Source: an uncultured Bacillota bacterium (GTDB taxonomy: Bacteria; Bacillota_I; Bacilli_A; RFN20; CAG-449). Taken from it: 34,511 nucleotides of DNA. The notes below the pieces were generated by a model that worked only from the letters and a program-made list of their open reading frames with translations, had not been told where the DNA came from and ran no database searches. Position numbers and translations under genes: made by a program. How positions within the stretch are numbered: position 1 is the stretch's first letter; each line of letters opens with the position of its first letter. The stretch spans positions 1 to 34,511 of the forward strand of contig CABUOQ010000021.1 in assembly GCA_902493275.1 (NCBI GenBank). Reading direction: 5' to 3'. This document shows, piece after piece, positions 26,312 to 34,457 of this stretch.

Positions 26312-28045
26312 TTAGTCCTCGCTTCCTCTTAATGATGTATTGAAAGCATCACGTAATCCGTTTCCGAATAAGTTGAAGGATATCATTAATAAAGAAATGA
26401 TTAATGCAGGGAATAATAATACATGAGGATAAGTTGAGAAATTAGCTTTTCCTTCGTTAAGTAAAGCACCGATAGAAGCAATTCCACTGCCATCAAAATT
26501 AATAATACCTAAATATGATAAAGTTGATTCTGAGAAGATAATAGATGGAATCATGAGCACTGAAGAAGTAACTAATGTTCCAATTGCATTTGGTAAAATA
26601 TGCTTAAATATTAATCTTCTATCTCTAGCACCTAATGTTCTAGATGCTAATACGTATTCTTGTCCCTTAAAACGATAAAATTGCATACGAGTTGTCGAAG
26701 CTACGCCAACCCATCCGTTATAAACGAACGCAATTAAGAAAGCAATTATAATCGTTCCCGCGGTACCCAGTTTCTCTTTCATTGCCACATTGTTATTTAA
26801 CTGAATATTAGCAATAGTCAATATGATAATTGAAGGGATATTAGAAATAATATCTGTAATACGTTCCATTATTAAGTCGACACGTCCACCATAATAGCCT
26901 GATACTGAGCCCCAAATAAGACCAATTATCAAATTAATAATCGTGATTCCTAAACCTAATAATAAGGAGAAACGGACACCAAGAGCAAGTCTTAAGAATA
27001 AATCCTGTCCTGAAGAGTTAGATCCAAATACATAAGATGGAGTAAATCCATATCGATATTCAAAGTAGCTTTCATAATCAACTCTGATGGTATAGCTTCC
27101 ATTATGATTATCACGATAATAATTTAGATTATTTTCACTATCACGAGAATAAATATCTACTGGGGTACCATCTTCATTTAACACAACCTCAAATGCATTC
27201 CAATTCCATGGATTTCTGCTATTACCAGTACGAATTGGTCTTAAAGCAAAGAAGTATGTTGGGTTCTGTTGATAACGATTATATAACTTATCTAAGTTAC
27301 TAGAAATCATACTTTGAGTATAGCCGTATTGCTCTCTAAATTCTTTTTCAAGTTCACCAAGATAACCGCTATATTTTTTATCAGGTTCATCGATAATATC
27401 ACCAGAATTAACTAGTGGTTTAATTATTGATTTACCTTCAACTTGATAGATATTGTTTTTCTTTTCATATTCTACCAACTCATTATATTCTTGAGGAGTA
27501 ATACTAATTAAATCACAACCTACTGCATATGTATCTTCTTTTACATAATAGTAAGTTTCTTCGATGTTGCCAGCAACTGTATAGTCAAATTTAGATTCGA
27601 CTTGAGTATATTTTAGTTGAACACGTGGACGATTCGCATCTGTAAAATATGCTAAATTATAATTACTTTCATTTAATCGAGAATCTTTTGTTCCATCCCA
27701 AAATCCCGTACCCTCAAATACTTCTAATTTTGGTAAGACATATGAATAGTGAACATCTTGGAAACCATTTGGAAAATCTGAATAATTAACGTGATTTTTA
27801 TTATCTACAATTGGTTCAAATATACCAAATAAAACAATAATTAAAATTAAGAAGAATCCGACAACAGAGGATTTATTTTTAACAAATCTTCTTAAGCAAT
27901 CTCTTAAATAAGATACTTGCTTAGTTTCAAATTTTGTATCATGAATTCTTTCTTCATTATGAGCGAATTTAAATTTATCTTTTCTATTAGCAACTACATT
28001 ATCACTAGAAGAAGTAATAATTTCATTTTTTATATTATTTTCCAT
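26312..28045 (-). CDS. oppC: Oligopeptide ABC transporter permease OppC
   Basis: 577 residues, against about 300 for usual OppC. A cytosolic tail is followed by the first span (about 61-80), then an extracytoplasmic insertion of about 260 residues rich in Tyr and Asn. The normal OppC core resumes at YVFGSNSSGQDLFLRLALG (338-356), the counterpart of the usual LGTDxxGRD segment, followed by five spans. The coupling loop has the EAA-type motif SRTLGARDRRLIFKHILPN. The insertion sits where the permease meets the binding protein, so it may dock the large OppA or replace part of it. The gene lies 2 bases after oppB. Confidence 0.93.
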   Translation of the reverse strand: MENNIKNEIITSSSDNVVANRKDKFKFAHNEERIHDTKFETKQVSYLRDCLRRFVKNKSSVVGFFLILIIVLFGIFEPIVDNKNHVNYSDFPNGFQDVHYSYVLPKLEVFEGTGFWDGTKDSRLNESNYNLAYFTDANRPRVQLKYTQVESKFDYTVAGNIEETYYYVKEDTYAVGCDLISITPQEYNELVEYEKKNNIYQVEGKSIIKPLVNSGDIIDEPDKKYSGYLGELEKEFREQYGYTQSMISSNLDKLYNRYQQNPTYFFALRPIRTGNSRNPWNWNAFEVVLNEDGTPVDIYSRDSENNLNYYRDNHNGSYTIRVDYESYFEYRYGFTPSYVFGSNSSGQDLFLRLALGVRFSLLLGLGITIINLIIGLIWGSVSGYYGGRVDLIMERITDIISNIPSIIILTIANIQLNNNVAMKEKLGTAGTIIIAFLIAFVYNGWVGVASTTRMQFYRFKGQEYVLASRTLGARDRRLIFKHILPNAIGTLVTSSVLMIPSIIFSESTLSYLGIINFDGSGIASIGALLNEGKANFSTYPHVLLFPALIISLLMISFNLFGNGLRDAFNTSLRGSED

Positions 28046-28047
28046 AA

Positions 28048-29091
28048 TTATTTTCTTCCTCCCATTCTGATACGTGGATCAACAAAGCTATAAGATATAT
28101 CAACCAACAATCCACCTACTAAGCCTATTGCAATATAGAACATAGAAACAAATTGGAACAAGTCATAGTCACGAGTATTAATTGAATCTAAGAACAATGA
28201 TCCAACTCCATTAACCTGGAATATAGTCTCAATAATAATTGAACCGCTCAAAACAGATAAAACTTCTCCTAATATCATTGGGAAAATTGGAACCAATGAA
28301 TTTCTAAATGCATGACGAACAGTAGCTTGAGTTCTACTTAAGCCTTTAGTTCTAGCCAATAACATAAAGTCTGAAGTAAGTACTTCTGTTAATTCTGCTC
28401 TAGTATATCTTGAATAACCAGCAATTGATCCTAAAGACATAGAAATAACTGGTAGAATCATCGATTTAATCATTCCTGGATTAAACCAAGAGCCAGCTTC
28501 TTCAATTCCCATGACCATTGGATCTAGCCATTTTAAACGATATGCAAAAATTAATTGCAATAAGAATGCATAAACAAAGCTTGGAACGGAAATCAGTAGC
28601 ATAACAACAACAGATAAGAAATAATCTTCCCATTTATTTTTCTTTAATGCCATGAACATACCTAAAGCCAAACCAATAGGAATTGATACTATCATTGAAT
28701 AAACATTAATCAATATTGTTGCTGGAAGTTTTCTTCCTAAAATATCAGAAGGTGATTGGAAATAATAAGATCCTTTCCAAGCATATCCCCATCTAGATAA
28801 TTCTCTTCCGCTTTCATCAACACCTGGAGCAAAAATGTTTTTAACATATGCAAATAATTGTTGAATAATTGGTGTACGGTGATATTCGCCATCTTTACCT
28901 AAATATTCTCTTCCTAAAGCCTCTTGGGTTTTATGAAAAATAGCCTCTTTATCTGAGCCCGGTTCTCCAGGAATAGATATTGGTAACAATCTTATAAGAA
29001 CAAAGCATATTATAAAAATTACTAAAAACGTAAAAATCATTAGGGCAAGTCTTTTGGCGATGTAAATTAAATTTTCTTTTAAGTCTTTCAT
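28048..29091 (-). CDS. oppB: Oligopeptide ABC transporter permease OppB
   Basis: 347 residues, close to the usual length. About six spans are visible, with an N-terminal span (13-33), a periplasm-side loop (about 35-115) and the permease core. The EAA motif LARTKGLSRTQATVRHAFRNSLVP contacts the ATPases. The C-terminal segment VDISYSFVDPRIRMG is typical of the DppB/OppB family. AGGAGA lies before the ATG. It follows oppA after an 85-bp gap that holds a stem-loop (29114-29151). Confidence 0.95.
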   Translation of the reverse strand: MKDLKENLIYIAKRLALMIFTFLVIFIICFVLIRLLPISIPGEPGSDKEAIFHKTQEALGREYLGKDGEYHRTPIIQQLFAYVKNIFAPGVDESGRELSRWGYAWKGSYYFQSPSDILGRKLPATILINVYSMIVSIPIGLALGMFMALKKNKWEDYFLSVVVMLLISVPSFVYAFLLQLIFAYRLKWLDPMVMGIEEAGSWFNPGMIKSMILPVISMSLGSIAGYSRYTRAELTEVLTSDFMLLARTKGLSRTQATVRHAFRNSLVPIFPMILGEVLSVLSGSIIIETIFQVNGVGSLFLDSINTRDYDLFQFVSMFYIAIGLVGGLLVDISYSFVDPRIRMGGRK

Positions 29092-29113
29092 ACGTTCTCC
29101 TAAAGATATCTAA

Positions 29114-29151
29114 AGACCAAAACAGTTAGCATGTGCCTCCCATTTTGGTCT
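29114..29151 (-). terminator. Intercistronic stem-loop between oppA and oppB
   Basis: AGACCAAAA (29114-29122) pairs perfectly with TTTTGGTCT (29143-29151). On the minus strand only a few scattered U residues follow, so it is at best a partial terminator. A stem-loop here commonly protects the upstream mRNA and lets the binding protein be made in excess over the permeases. Confidence 0.6.
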
Positions 29152-29176
29152 AGTGTAAGTTTTTTAAATTACTAAA

Positions 29177-31942
29177 CTATTGTTCGTAACGAGTTGGATC
29201 CCAGTCTTTTCCGCCGATTAAAGAGTTCCATTCTTTATTATTATACTTAAATTCTAAGTATCTAATTCCACCATAACCAATTAAGTTGATGTAAGTAGAA
29301 CTACCATTTTCACATTTAAACGAAGTAAGTGATGCAGTGCCACGAGCAACAAGAGGTACAGCTTCAAATCTTGATAATATTCCTGCTTCAAGTCCAGCTA
29401 ATATATTCAATTTTTTGTTGTGAATATCATTATATTCTTGAATATATAGTGGGTCATCTGCGCCTTCATAATCATCACTATCTGGATCTGGTTCAATTAA
29501 ATCAACAGTCAATTGTTTGAACCAGTCATGGTATGTCTTTGTAGTTAATTGTCCATCTCCTTCACTATCGATTGAGATAGAAACTTTATCTTGTTTTCCT
29601 TTAAAGCCGTATTCACAGCAAGAAGCAAATGTTGTATCACAATAGACTTGCATTAATCCATAAGGATTTGTAGCAGCTCCGCCCCATGTTGAGAAAATCA
29701 TATCATATTTTCCTTCTTGAGCAGTGTTGTAATAGTCTTCATCTTGACGCATATCAAGTTTGAAATCAATTGATAAATCAGGGAATCCATCATTTCTTAA
29801 TTTAGCAACCGCAGCTTCGATAACTCTATTGAAAGAATCACTAATGAAAGTTGTCATTGCTTTAGTTGTATCTCTTTCTTTATCATAAACTAAGATTTCT
29901 AATCCGATAGTCTTACCTGAAGTAATATGAGGTACGCTGTCACCAGCAGTTAATTCTTCTTTTAAACCTTTAGCAACATAATATGTAGCCATATTGAAGT
30001 TATATCCATTTAAGTTGTTAGCAAGTGCAGTTCCAACAAATGAATCTGGATCTTCACTATCATAAGGGTTTCCACCTAAAGCACCATATACTTTGCCATA
30101 AACGCTTCTACCTTGAGCCGTATCACGATACATTTCACCAGTTTCTGAATTTGTTAAGTATAAATCATTTAATAATCCAGTGAAAGCCTTTGATCCAGCT
30201 GTAGTATTAGCCGCAAAACTATTTCTGTCAAGAGCTAAAGATAAACCTTTACGGAAATTAGTATTTGCCAATACAGTTTTATCTGTGCTACCAAGACTAT
30301 TAGCATTTAAAGCATTACGATCAGAGTTAAATGAGATCTTTTGTGTATATGATTCATATGTAGTTGTTAATCTTGAAGAGTTACCATATGTAGCCATATC
30401 ATCTTTAGTTAATTCCCAGTCATCTAACTTACCAGCTAAGAATTGTTGTTTGACGTTATTTTGATCAGCAATAATTGAGGTTCTAATAGATGTCATTTGG
30501 AATTGATCTTCGTGATTGCCATCACTATAACCATACCATTTATCATTTTTACTCATGACAATGGTTTTTCCTTCTTCAAATGTTGTTAACTTATATGGAC
30601 CATAAGACATATAGTTATTAACAGAAGCAGTTCCGTATTTTGATTGAGACAATTTATCATTAGTCTTTTGTGTCAATTTGTCATAGAGATCAACTTTTAC
30701 AATCCAGTTACCTGTTAAGGAGAACTTTAAATCCAAAGTTGATATTTTTTTACTTAAATATAAACGAATCTTATAATCATCGACTTTTTTGATACCGACA
30801 TCTTCAAAAGATACTGCGTCATTATTATATACTTTACCAAATAAAGGTAATTTCCATGACCAAGAAGGATCATAACCACTTCTTGTGAGTTCTCTAATAA
30901 AGGTTACTAAGTCTTTTTGTAAAGCATCTGAAGAATAAGCTTCACGTTTTCCTTCAGCAACAGAAGAATCATCTTTAGTTTTTCTAACTAATACTTCGTG
31001 TTCATCAAAATTATAAATAGAAATATTAGCTTGTTCATCTGATAATTCTCCACCTTCTTTTGTAAACATTTCTGACGTTACATCAGATGGTTTTTCTACT
31101 TTGCCCCAGATTTTATCATTAGCATCGGTTTTTACATATTGCCATAAATAATAAGCACAAGCATCAGTGATTCTTTGTGCTGCTAATTCAGCAGCATCAG
31201 ATAAAGATGAGGATCTATTATTTAAAACAGTATAGAAATTGATACCAGCTCCATCAGAGTCACTAAATATTGAATCACCAAATGGTGTTGGTGCACCTAA
31301 ATTGATATAATAGTTACTTGAGTTAACTGTGAACTTATCTGATGTTTTGAATTCACCAGTATCAGTATCAATATATGAAAATAATGGTTCAAATGTAGTT
31401 CTTCCTTGTTTGAAGTATCTTTCAGCATTACATAAACTTAAAGATGAACTATAATAAGAGTCAGCACGATAATTAACAAGTTTAGGATTTAATTGTCTTT
31501 CCATACTTTCAACATAGTCTGTTGCCGTAATTGGAGTACCATCTTGCCATACCGCATTTTTATTTAATTCGATTTCCCAGATATATCCACTCTTAATGTT
31601 AGTAAGATATCCGTATTTTTGTCTTTCCTCATCACTGAGGTCAATGTCGGTTGAAACATCAACTGGCATGCTAGCAGCCATTTCTGGAATAATTTTATAA
31701 CCATCACGATTTTCATTGAAAATCAAGTCATACAATCCCATTTCTGTGAAACCTTGTATATAACTCTGCTCGCTTGTCTCCCAGTTCAAAACTGACCATT
31801 TTGATGGGCTAGTTGATAAGTAAGTGTTGTAAGTGTATCCGTCTGGATCTTCAACATTTGCTGCTTTATTACAAGCTACGAGAATCATACTTCCAGTTAA
31901 CGCAAAAACTAAACCTATGAATTTTTTGCATTCTTTTTTCAT
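29177..31942 (-). CDS. oppA: Oligopeptide-binding lipoprotein OppA
   Basis: 921 residues from the ATG at 31942. That start is preferred over two upstream ATGs because AGGAGG lies 6 bases before it and the signal peptide then begins MKKECKKF. The lipobox is LVAC, so the protein is anchored on the outer membrane face. It is a family 5 extracellular solute-binding protein that captures peptides for OppBCDF. Recognisable features are the N-terminal IWEIELNKNAVWQDGTPITA, NYMSYGPYKLTTFEEGKTIV and FRKGLSLALDRNSFA. It is much longer than usual family 5 proteins (about 550), as in mycoplasma-type OppA, with insertions spread through both lobes. It is the first gene of the operon. Confidence 0.93.
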   Translation of the reverse strand: MKKECKKFIGLVFALTGSMILVACNKAANVEDPDGYTYNTYLSTSPSKWSVLNWETSEQSYIQGFTEMGLYDLIFNENRDGYKIIPEMAASMPVDVSTDIDLSDEERQKYGYLTNIKSGYIWEIELNKNAVWQDGTPITATDYVESMERQLNPKLVNYRADSYYSSSLSLCNAERYFKQGRTTFEPLFSYIDTDTGEFKTSDKFTVNSSNYYINLGAPTPFGDSIFSDSDGAGINFYTVLNNRSSSLSDAAELAAQRITDACAYYLWQYVKTDANDKIWGKVEKPSDVTSEMFTKEGGELSDEQANISIYNFDEHEVLVRKTKDDSSVAEGKREAYSSDALQKDLVTFIRELTRSGYDPSWSWKLPLFGKVYNNDAVSFEDVGIKKVDDYKIRLYLSKKISTLDLKFSLTGNWIVKVDLYDKLTQKTNDKLSQSKYGTASVNNYMSYGPYKLTTFEEGKTIVMSKNDKWYGYSDGNHEDQFQMTSIRTSIIADQNNVKQQFLAGKLDDWELTKDDMATYGNSSRLTTTYESYTQKISFNSDRNALNANSLGSTDKTVLANTNFRKGLSLALDRNSFAANTTAGSKAFTGLLNDLYLTNSETGEMYRDTAQGRSVYGKVYGALGGNPYDSEDPDSFVGTALANNLNGYNFNMATYYVAKGLKEELTAGDSVPHITSGKTIGLEILVYDKERDTTKAMTTFISDSFNRVIEAAVAKLRNDGFPDLSIDFKLDMRQDEDYYNTAQEGKYDMIFSTWGGAATNPYGLMQVYCDTTFASCCEYGFKGKQDKVSISIDSEGDGQLTTKTYHDWFKQLTVDLIEPDPDSDDYEGADDPLYIQEYNDIHNKKLNILAGLEAGILSRFEAVPLVARGTASLTSFKCENGSSTYINLIGYGGIRYLEFKYNNKEWNSLIGGKDWDPTRYEQ

Positions 31943-32009
31943 ATTCATCCTCCTAAAAAACAATAATATCCTTTGTGACCAAGGGATTTTAAAACATATT
32001 GTTATTAAT

Positions 32010-32037
32010 ATAATAATGATTTTTCACATAATATCAA
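32010..32037 (-). promoter_or_regulatory. Candidate promoter of the opp operon
   Basis: On the minus strand TTGATA (32032-32037) is followed after 16 bp by TATTAT (32010-32015). Transcription would begin about 60 bases before the oppA start. The leader contains a weak CCTT/AAGG hairpin next to the Shine-Dalgarno. AT-rich sequence makes chance matches common, so this is a moderate call. Confidence 0.5.
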
Positions 32038-32187
32038 GAATTTTTAATTGATTATTATAATTTCCTTGTTTATAAAAATTCTATTCATTTATATTCATAA
32101 AAATATCATAATTTAGTTAAAAATAACTCTTATATTTTCGTCCCATAATCTATCATATCCAAAAAAGAAATAAAAAATACAAAACAA

Positions 32188-32214
32188 TTGTAATTTATTC
32201 TACACTGCTATAAA
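32188..32214 (+). promoter_or_regulatory. Promoter of the folT riboswitch transcript
   Basis: TTGTAA (32188-32193) and TATAAA (32209-32214) are separated by a short 15-bp spacer, but the -10 is extended by TG one base upstream (32206-32207). The predicted start near 32220 coincides with the beginning of the THF aptamer. The AT-rich stretch from 32041 to 32187, between this and the opp promoter, shows nothing else. Confidence 0.55.
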
Positions 32215-32218
32215 CTAA

Positions 32219-32321
32219 AACTGCATTCTGAGTAGTTAGCAAGCGTCAAGTGCCACATTTATCGGAGAATAATGTGGACGAACCTTTTATTTAAGGGCGG
32301 TTTACTAGCGCGTCCGCGGAT
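32219..32321 (+). ncRNA. Tetrahydrofolate (THF) riboswitch aptamer
   Basis: Conserved blocks in order are GAGTAG, GCGTCAAGTG, GGACGAA, GGGCGGT and GCGTCCGC, matching the class I THF aptamer from memory. Helices: P1 CTGC (32221-32224) with GCGG (32316-32319); P2 GTTAG (32235-32239) with CTAGC (32305-32309); P3 CCACAT with ATGTGG (32253-32258, 32272-32277); P4 CCTT with AAGG (32283-32296). The P3 loop CGGA (32263-32266) can pair with TCCG (32313-32316), reproducing the pseudoknot that defines this class. It sits directly before folT, a known target of these switches. Confidence 0.85.
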
Positions 32322-32358
32322 TATTTTTTTGCGGACCTCGGTTAAGGAGGTCTTTTTT
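32312..32358 (+). terminator. Riboswitch expression platform (terminator/antiterminator) over the folT ribosome-binding site
   Basis: Two exclusive hairpins are visible. Terminator: GACCTC (32334-32339) with GAGGTC (32347-32352), then six U; it also buries the Shine-Dalgarno AAGGAGG. Antiterminator: GTCCGC (32312-32317) with GCGGAC (32331-32336), which takes away the GAC needed by the terminator. Folate binding fixes TCCG in the aptamer pseudoknot, frees GCGGAC and lets the terminator form, so folT should be off when THF is plentiful. Confidence 0.8.
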
Positions 32359-33564
32359 ATGGATAAAATTAAGAATGGTTTTTCTAAATTATGGAAAAAC
32401 AAGTTTATAATATTTGCAATTTTATTAGTCTCATGGGGATTAGGATTTTTTATTGGAAGCGAAATCAACTATTTTAGTTCCACTTGTTATTGTGATTTTA
32501 CCACTTCAGTAGAAATTGATTCTAGCGAACTTTTATCAAAAGAAAACTTACAAAAGATATACATAGATAGTATAAGTTTTGATGGTACTAAAAGTAATTA
32601 TGGTGAAATAGATATTTCTAAATTAGTTGAAAAAAAGGGAATTTACATCACAAAATTAAATGAAGATGAGTATAGATTAACTACATACATGCAATATTAT
32701 AGCAATTTCTTTATAAAAGCATCCTCATCAGTTTCCACTAGAGCCAAAGTTTTTGTTCGCGATGTTTTAGAGATATCTTTAGGGCGTGAAAATATCACTT
32801 TTAAAAATCAAAATTATATACTTATCAATCCATATAAGCTAAAAGAAGAAAACTTTGCTTTTATTTTTATGACTATTTGCACTATAATTTCTTCTATTCT
32901 TATTTTCTTTATTAATTTTAAGCAAAGAGAATCTATTTATAATAATGATGATATTTTTAAGACCCCATTTCATAAAAAATACTGGGTTAGCAGTAGCAAA
33001 TTTTTAACAAGTGTTAAGAATTTAACGACATTTGCTATGATGGTCGCCTTGTTGCTAGTATCAAAATTATTAGTTCTTCCGAGTGGATTTGGAACACTAG
33101 GATTATCATTAGGATTTATCTTCATCTCTATAACTGGGATGATGTATGGACCGACAGCAGGAATCTTGATTGGATTTATTTCTGATGTATTAGGGCATTT
33201 TCTTTTTAATAGAACTGGCACTCCATTTTTCTTTGGGTATACCATACAAGCTATGTTAGCAGGCTTTAGTTATGGAATATTTTTATATAAAACAAAAATA
33301 ACCTTTTTTAAAGTTTTTCTTAATCGTCTTTTTGTAAATATCATTTGTAATGTAGTCATCGGTTCACTATGTTGGGGAATAATAATGAATTACACTAATT
33401 ACCAAACAATGGGATATATGTTGTTAATTTCCTTACCTAAAAATCTTACTTATCTCATCCCCCAATCAATCATATTATATTTGATTATTAGATCCTTAGT
33501 GCCTATAATCAGTAGGTACGGATTTATTAATTCAAAAATTGCAAGCAATATAACACTTTTTTAA
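32359..33564 (+). CDS. folT: Folate ECF transporter S component (FolT) with extra N-terminal ectodomain
   Basis: 401 residues from the ATG at 32359, seven bases after AAGGAGGTC. A longer upstream frame runs through the riboswitch and is not the real start. The C-terminal part (about 218-401) is a FolT-type S component: about six spans, GFIFISITGMMYGPTAGILIGF and SDVLGHFLF, the family's substrate-binding layout. It should bind folate and work with a shared EcfAAT module encoded elsewhere. The N-terminal 217 residues are not part of normal FolT (about 170-200 residues in all). They form a span (16-34), an outward domain of about 130 residues with a CYC motif (43-45), a second span (166-186) and a cytosolic linker. 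I do not recognise that domain. Folate transport is supported by the THF riboswitch. Confidence 0.88.
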   Translation: MDKIKNGFSKLWKNKFIIFAILLVSWGLGFFIGSEINYFSSTCYCDFTTSVEIDSSELLSKENLQKIYIDSISFDGTKSNYGEIDISKLVEKKGIYITKLNEDEYRLTTYMQYYSNFFIKASSSVSTRAKVFVRDVLEISLGRENITFKNQNYILINPYKLKEENFAFIFMTICTIISSILIFFINFKQRESIYNNDDIFKTPFHKKYWVSSSKFLTSVKNLTTFAMMVALLLVSKLLVLPSGFGTLGLSLGFIFISITGMMYGPTAGILIGFISDVLGHFLFNRTGTPFFFGYTIQAMLAGFSYGIFLYKTKITFFKVFLNRLFVNIICNVVIGSLCWGIIMNYTNYQTMGYMLLISLPKNLTYLIPQSIILYLIIRSLVPIISRYGFINSKIASNITLF

Positions 33565-33604
33565 ATAATTGTGATAATATATAAACATCCAAGAGGAAAA
33601 TATT

Positions 33605-34453
33605 ATGAACAAAGTAAAAATTATTATTGATTCTACTGCCGATTTAGAGCCTGAATATATAAAGGAACACGACATCACTATTACTCCATTAACAGTTAAT
33701 TTTAATAACAATTCATATAGAGATGGTATTGATATTGATGTTCCAGCATTATACAAAATAGTTAAAGAAACAAATACGCTACCTAAAACATCAGCCGTTT
33801 CAGTAAGTGACTTAATTGAAACATTTAAAAAATATATCGATGAAGGATACGATATACTTTATACGGGAATCTCTTCTAAGATGTCTTCATCTCATAATAA
33901 TGCCGTACTTGCTAGCAAAGAATTCCCTGAAGGTAGGGTTTTTGTATATGATTCTTACAACCTTTCAACTGGAATTGGCTTGCAAGTATTAAAAGCGGTA
34001 AAACTTAGAGATGCTGGTAAATCCGCCGCTGAAATTAAAGAGTATCTTGACAGCATCACTTTAAAAGTAAGATCTCAATTTTTAATAGAGAAACTCGATT
34101 TTCTTTATAAAGGCGGTAGATGTTCATCACTCTCTTATTTTTTCGGAAGAGGTTTTCATATCAAGCCTATCATAAGTGTTAGAAATGGAAGCATGTCAAT
34201 ATTAAAAAAGCCAATCGGTAAAACTTTAAATGCTTGTAACGCTTTATTAGATATTGTAAAAGCCGATTTAAATAATATCGACCCTGATTGTATAATGATA
34301 ACATCTTCTATCGCTCCTGAATCAGAAAAGTATTTATATGAGCAATTATCTAAATTAGTAAATCCAAGCCAAATAATGATTACTCATGCTGGATGTGTGA
34401 TTTCATCTCACTGCGGTCCAGGAACAATTGGTATCTTATATATTTTAAAATAA
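33605..34453 (+). CDS. DegV family fatty-acid-binding protein
   Basis: 282 residues, complete and of normal length. DegV/FakB-type proteins bind a fatty acid in the cytosol; FakB members present it to the kinase FakA for phosphorylation. Seen here: IIIDSTADLEPEYIKEHDITITPLTV at the N-terminus with the DSTADL signature, the loop GISSKMSSSHNNA, the LDFLYKGGRCSS motif and the C-terminal HAGCVISSHCGPGTIGILY ending. AGAGGAAA precedes the ATG. It starts 40 bases after folT with no terminator between, so it may be co-transcribed under folate control. No fakA is in the window, so a role in fatty-acid activation is possible but not shown. Confidence 0.93.
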   Translation: MNKVKIIIDSTADLEPEYIKEHDITITPLTVNFNNNSYRDGIDIDVPALYKIVKETNTLPKTSAVSVSDLIETFKKYIDEGYDILYTGISSKMSSSHNNAVLASKEFPEGRVFVYDSYNLSTGIGLQVLKAVKLRDAGKSAAEIKEYLDSITLKVRSQFLIEKLDFLYKGGRCSSLSYFFGRGFHIKPIISVRNGSMSILKKPIGKTLNACNALLDIVKADLNNIDPDCIMITSSIAPESEKYLYEQLSKLVNPSQIMITHAGCVISSHCGPGTIGILYILK

Positions 34454-34457
34454 AAGA

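Noticed and set aside
32272..32358. Upstream extension of the FolT reading frame (29 extra residues)
   Set aside because: It runs through the THF riboswitch and terminator. The ATG at 32359 follows AAGGAGG and starts a normal membrane protein N-terminus.
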